This document shows positions 8,675 to 11,214 of a stretch of DNA of 11,214 nt, piece by piece. The notes under the pieces were generated by a model. The model was not told where the DNA came from. It searched no databases and worked only from the letters and a program-made list of their open reading frames with translations. The stretch is taken from the NCBI GenBank assembly GCA_004562395.1, contig SFQY01000041.1, forward strand, positions 1-11,214. The letters are read 5' to 3'. This stretch comes from a bacterium. GTDB lineage: Bacteria > Bacillota > Clostridia > Oscillospirales > Oscillospiraceae. Position numbers and translations under genes: made by a program. How positions within the stretch are numbered: position 1 is the first letter of the stretch; every line of letters begins with the position of its first letter.

Positions 8675-8702
8675 TTGCTTTTCCGAAAAAATGTGGTATA
8701 AT
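8675..8702 (+). promoter_or_regulatory. Promoter of the VanW-family gene (extended -10)
   Basis: TATAAT at 8697-8702 is preceded by TGG (extended -10), with TTGCTT at 8675-8680 and a 16-base spacer. It begins only 11 bases after the mfd stop codon, and no terminator separates them, so the VanW gene could be transcribed both from here and by read-through from mfd. The resulting leader is about 85 bases and contains a perfect seven-base inverted repeat, CCAATGA (8721-8727) and TCATTGG (8751-8757). Confidence 0.75.
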
Positions 8703-8780
8703 ACCTTCTCAAACCACAAACCAATGATCCCAAGAAAAGGTGTTTGCGTTTCATTGGATATCGGTATCCATCCCTCAGAC

Positions 8781-8786
8781 AGGAGG
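8781..8786 (+). promoter_or_regulatory. Ribosome binding site of the VanW-family gene
   Basis: A perfect AGGAGG at 8781-8786 sits eight bases before the ATG at 8795 and fixes this as the start. The reading frame stays open upstream as far as a TTG at 8744, but that codon has no comparable ribosome site. Confidence 0.9.
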
Positions 8787-8794
8787 CTATTTCT

Positions 8795-10894
8795 ATGGCA
8801 CAAGGAAAATTTTCCCATCCCCGTCCCCATCGGGAAGAGGACCGGCAGATCGAGCGGGCCTTCCGCCAGGTAACCGGCCAGGAGCCCGTTTCTCCTCCTC
8901 CCGACCCTCTGTTCCGGGAGCCCGACAGTCAGGCTTTTGATCTGACCTCCGGCGAAAGGGACCCTTTCGCGCAAAACGCCCCGGAGCAGGCCGATCTCTT
9001 CGGCACAGCGTCTCCACCGGAGACCGATCCCTTCCATGGAGACTTCCCGGAGGACCCGGAACCCTTCCACAGGGATCTTCCGGAGGATTCCAAAGGCTCC
9101 TTTTCGGATTCGGTAATGGCTTTCTGCGGAAAGGCCTTGGATTTCTGCGATAAGAACCGTAAAATCGTTCTGTTATGCGTCTGCGCCCTGGCCCTGGTGC
9201 TGATCATCGGCATCACCGCCGCCTTCCTCATCAGCACTGCCGACCCCTACGACGGTAAGATCCTGAACAACGTTTTCATCGCAAACGTCAACGTCGGCGG
9301 CTTGACCAAAAAGGAGGCCATTTCCGCGGTACAGAACTCCGCCGCCCAAACCTATGCCAAAGAAGATATGGTCATCGATCTGGCAGGCACTTCCCTGCGT
9401 CTGACCGCTTCCGAAGTGAACGCCACCCTGAATGTCAAGAACGCCGTAAACGCCGCCTATGACTACGGCCGCACCGGAAGCCAGGCGGAGCGCGACAATG
9501 CCTATCTGAACTCCCTGACCGGCAGCTACAGCATTGACCTGACCGACTATCTGCAGGTGGACAAAAGATACATCCGGGATACCCTGTCCGCTTTCTCTAA
9601 GGACGGGGGCAGTACCCTGACCCAGGCCAGCTATGGCCTGGAGGGGGAGCAGCCGGAGCTGGCCGCTGATGAATTTGACGAAAACGCCCCCTGCCAGACC
9701 CTGGTCATCACCATGGGCACCCCCGGCATCGGCTTTGATCCGGACGCCGTATACCAGCAGGTACTGGAGGCTTACGGTTTGTTTGTATTTCAGATCACGG
9801 TGGATCAGGTCGATCCCGTGAAGGCGCCGGATCCCGTGGACCTGGATGCCATCTACAAGGAATTCTACATTGCCCCCGTTGACGCCTCGGTGGATATGAA
9901 GACCTATCAGGTCATTCCCGGCTCCTATGGTTACGGATTCGATCTGGAGGCGGCCAGAATACTGGTGGCGCAGGCTGACTTCGGGGAAGAGGTCCGCATT
10001 CCCATGAAATACATCCAGCCGGAGATTCTGGAGGAAGACGCGGTTTTGTTCCAGGATGTTCTGGGCGAATATCAGACCAGCTGCACCAATAACGAAAACC
10101 GGAATACCAATCTGCGGCTTGCCTGTCAGGCACTGAACGGTCTGGTGCTGAAGCCCGGAGAGACCTTCTCCTTCAATGACACTCTGGGCCAGCGCACCGC
10201 CGCCAAGGGCTATAAGCCCGCCCCCGCCTATTCCGGCAGCGACCTGGTGGACACCGTTGGCGGAGGGGTATGTCAGGTCTCCTCTACCCTGTATTACTGC
10301 ACGCTGCTAGCAGACCTGGCCACCGTCTCCCGGGTCAACCACGGCTTCCCCGCAAGCTACATTGACATGGGCATGGACGCTGCCGTCAGCTGGAGTTCCC
10401 CGGATTTCAAATTCAAAAACAGCTCCGATTTCCCCATCAAGCTGGAGGCCGAGGTCTCCGGCGGATATGTGAAGATCCGGATCCTGGGCACTGACCGGCG
10501 GGATTATTACATCAAGCTGGACTATGAAATCACCCAAACCTATGAGCCCGAAACGGAATACACCTATTTCGAATACGACAACGCCGAGGGTTATCAGGAC
10601 GGCGATGTGATCCAGAAGGGCATCACCGGCTATTCCGTCAAGACCTACAAGCTCAAGTACGACAAGCTGACCAACCGGCTGATCTCCCGGGAATATGAGG
10701 CCAGCTCCCGATACAACAGCCAGAACAAGATCGTTGCCCGGGTAGAACCGGAACCCACCGAGCCGCCTACGGAATCCACCGCTCCGGAAACCACGCCGCC
10801 GGAAACCACCGCCCCTCCCGAAACCACGGTGCCCCCGGAGACCACCATGGCTCCCGAGACGGACCCAGAAACCCCTCAGAGTCCCGAAGAATAA
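8795..10894 (+). CDS. Membrane-anchored VanW-family protein with PG-binding-like domains
   Basis: The 699-residue product has a charged, proline- and acid-rich N-terminal region of about 120 residues, then one transmembrane helix around 125-147, and a large part predicted to be extracellular. After the helix come two regions resembling the putative peptidoglycan-binding domain that accompanies VanW (roughly 157-260, beginning NNVFIANVNVGGLTKKEA, and 360-430). The VanW domain follows at about 430-568, with NENRNTNLRLACQ, PGETFSFND, GGGVCQVSSTLY and NHGFPASYIDMGMDAAV. A divergent G5-like region spans about 585-650, and a PETT-repeat tail ends the protein. VanW was named from vancomycin-resistance clusters, but its biochemical role is unknown and most homologues, such as B. 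subtilis YoaR, are unrelated to resistance. A cell-wall-associated role is inference from the domains. There is no LPXTG sorting signal. The gene has its own promoter and terminator and appears monocistronic. It is not evidence of vancomycin resistance, as no vanA/H/X-type gene is nearby. Confidence 0.9.
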   Translation: MAQGKFSHPRPHREEDRQIERAFRQVTGQEPVSPPPDPLFREPDSQAFDLTSGERDPFAQNAPEQADLFGTASPPETDPFHGDFPEDPEPFHRDLPEDSKGSFSDSVMAFCGKALDFCDKNRKIVLLCVCALALVLIIGITAAFLISTADPYDGKILNNVFIANVNVGGLTKKEAISAVQNSAAQTYAKEDMVIDLAGTSLRLTASEVNATLNVKNAVNAAYDYGRTGSQAERDNAYLNSLTGSYSIDLTDYLQVDKRYIRDTLSAFSKDGGSTLTQASYGLEGEQPELAADEFDENAPCQTLVITMGTPGIGFDPDAVYQQVLEAYGLFVFQITVDQVDPVKAPDPVDLDAIYKEFYIAPVDASVDMKTYQVIPGSYGYGFDLEAARILVAQADFGEEVRIPMKYIQPEILEEDAVLFQDVLGEYQTSCTNNENRNTNLRLACQALNGLVLKPGETFSFNDTLGQRTAAKGYKPAPAYSGSDLVDTVGGGVCQVSSTLYYCTLLADLATVSRVNHGFPASYIDMGMDAAVSWSSPDFKFKNSSDFPIKLEAEVSGGYVKIRILGTDRRDYYIKLDYEITQTYEPETEYTYFEYDNAEGYQDGDVIQKGITGYSVKTYKLKYDKLTNRLISREYEASSRYNSQNKIVARVEPEPTEPPTESTAPETTPPETTAPPETTVPPETTMAPETDPETPQSPEE
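9029..9094 (+). repeat. Degenerate 33-bp tandem duplication in the VanW gene
   Basis: Two adjacent 33-base units (9029-9061 and 9062-9094) are identical at 23 positions and encode PFHGDFPEDPE followed by PFHRDLPEDSK. They lie in the acidic N-terminal region predicted to be cytoplasmic, just before the membrane helix, which also carries other DPF/DLF-like triplets. The phase is kept, so the duplication does not disturb the frame. Confidence 0.6.
10784..10861 (+). repeat. PETT-repeat C-terminal tail of the VanW protein
   Basis: Residues 664-689 consist of five PET or PETT units separated by one or two residues (P, A, V, M and proline), encoded by imperfect 15- to 18-base repeats. The composition (Pro, Glu, Thr) is typical of flexible linkers in wall-spanning regions of Gram-positive surface proteins. 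No anchor motif follows. Copy number in such tracts often varies between strains. Confidence 0.7.
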
Positions 10895-10902
10895 ATCCCA
10901 TG

Positions 10903-10935
10903 GCCTCCCGCCCTTCCAAAGAGCGGGAGGCTTTT
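10903..10935 (+). terminator. Intrinsic terminator of the VanW gene
   Basis: A perfect nine-base stem, GCCTCCCGC (10903-10911) and GCGGGAGGC (10923-10931), with an 11-base loop is followed at once by TTTT. It begins eight bases after the stop codon. This is the only textbook intrinsic terminator in the window. Confidence 0.88.
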
Positions 10936-10956
10936 CCATTTCGGAGGGAAACCGGC

Positions 10957-10984
10957 TTGCAAACCGCACCGGATATGTTATAAT
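10957..10984 (+). promoter_or_regulatory. Orphan promoter pointing into the right-edge repeats
   Basis: TATAAT at 10979-10984 is preceded by TGT (extended -10), with TTGCAA at 10957-10962 and a 16-base spacer. It has the same architecture as the prs and VanW-gene promoters. No gene with a ribosome site follows within the remaining 230 bases, so it either drives a gene beyond the window after a long untranslated region or produces a transcript of the repeat region itself. Confidence 0.65.
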
Positions 10985-10985
10985 G

Positions 10986-11070
10986 AAATGTACATATCGG
11001 TTTTACTCAGCTGCCCGATTAATAGGTGTTTGCAGAGACGACGGAACAATACCTTCCCCCGGGGGAAGGT
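10986..11070 (+). repeat. Dispersed ~80-nt repeat, copy B with intact palindrome
   Basis: Positions 10986-11026 match 162-122 on the minus strand at 33 of 41 bases, and 11046-11065 match 99-80 at 20 of 20. The copy ends in a perfect 20-base palindrome (11051-11070: ACCTT, CCCCC, GGGGG, AAGGT), followed by GGTGCTTAAGT (overlapping the end, 11068-11078), which is also found at 57-67. It starts two bases after the -10 of the orphan promoter. As RNA the palindrome would form a very stable hairpin but has no T tract behind it. Confidence 0.7.
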
Positions 11071-11093
11071 GCTTAAGTAGCGCACACTGGGGC

Positions 11094-11214
11094 GGATGAG
11101 GAACGGCGATATGTGCCGAATCTGTATGCATTTCGTTAAAAAGGTACATTGGGAAAGGCTGTACTCTTTGACTTGACTGCGTTAAGAATGGAAAGGTGTC
11201 GCCATTCCTCATCC
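11094..11214. repeat. Long inverted repeat with 16-bp arms, running to the window end
   Basis: GGATGAGGAACGGCGA at 11094-11109 is the reverse complement of 11199-11214 at 15 of 16 positions, with 89 bases between the arms. The arms may extend past the window edge. The interior has no supportable coding frame or ribosome site. The CTCATCC arm next to a CCTTCCCC-type palindrome resembles small intergenic repeat elements I associate with gut Clostridia; no transposase or target duplication can be seen. Together with the terminator, promoter and copy B this accounts for the whole gene-free stretch 10895-11214. Confidence 0.55.

Noticed and set aside
8795..10894. Vancomycin-resistance gene cluster because of the VanW domain
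   Set aside because: VanW-domain proteins are widespread in Gram-positive bacteria, and no ligase, dehydrogenase, dipeptidase or VanRS-type regulator is present.
11003..11212. 69-codon minus-strand frame at the right edge
   Set aside because: It runs through the palindrome, copy B and both arms of the inverted repeat, which explain the sequence better. No ribosome site can be seen at its start.

Overview
The window looks like ordinary chromosome from a fairly GC-rich, low-copy-repeat-bearing member of the Bacillota, most likely a gut Clostridia of the Oscillospiraceae/Ruminococcaceae type. This rests on three things. The gene order prs-pth-mfd is the Gram-positive order. The UvrA, Mfd and VanW proteins are Firmicutes-like. 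The edges carry short GC-rich intergenic repeats (a CCCCCGGGGG palindrome and a TCATTGCGAG-type repeat) of the kind I associate with such genomes. The taxonomic call is inference; no rRNA or tRNA gene is present.

Layout. Positions 1-161 are a patch of dispersed repeats. uvrA (162-2990, minus) is the DNA-damage recognition ATPase of nucleotide excision repair. A 371-bp AT-richer divergent spacer (2991-3361) holds a promoter in each direction and a structured leader for prs. Then come prs (3362-4327, PRPP synthase) and pth (4331-4927, peptidyl-tRNA hydrolase), separated by only 3 bases. A 223-bp gene-free spacer with three predicted stem-loops follows, then mfd (5151-8663, transcription-repair coupling factor). 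A fresh promoter precedes a membrane-anchored VanW-family protein (8795-10894), which is closed by a clear intrinsic terminator. The last 320 bases (10895-11214) hold that terminator, a good promoter with no gene visible behind it, a second copy of the left-edge repeat in inverted orientation, and a long inverted repeat that runs to the window end.

How the genes relate. Mfd removes RNA polymerase stalled at lesions and recruits UvrA, so the locus pairs two partners of transcription-coupled repair, although they are transcribed in opposite directions. prs and pth are housekeeping genes (nucleotide and translation metabolism) that travel with mfd in many Gram-positive genomes. The VanW protein is a cell-envelope protein with its own promoter and has no evident functional tie to the repair genes.

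I do not see a new defence, mobile or biosynthetic system here. The less ordinary material is non-coding: the inverted ~80-nt repeat pair flanking the whole gene block, the 16-nt inverted repeat at the right end, an orphan promoter pointing into these repeats, and the structured spacers before prs and mfd. All coding genes look intact.
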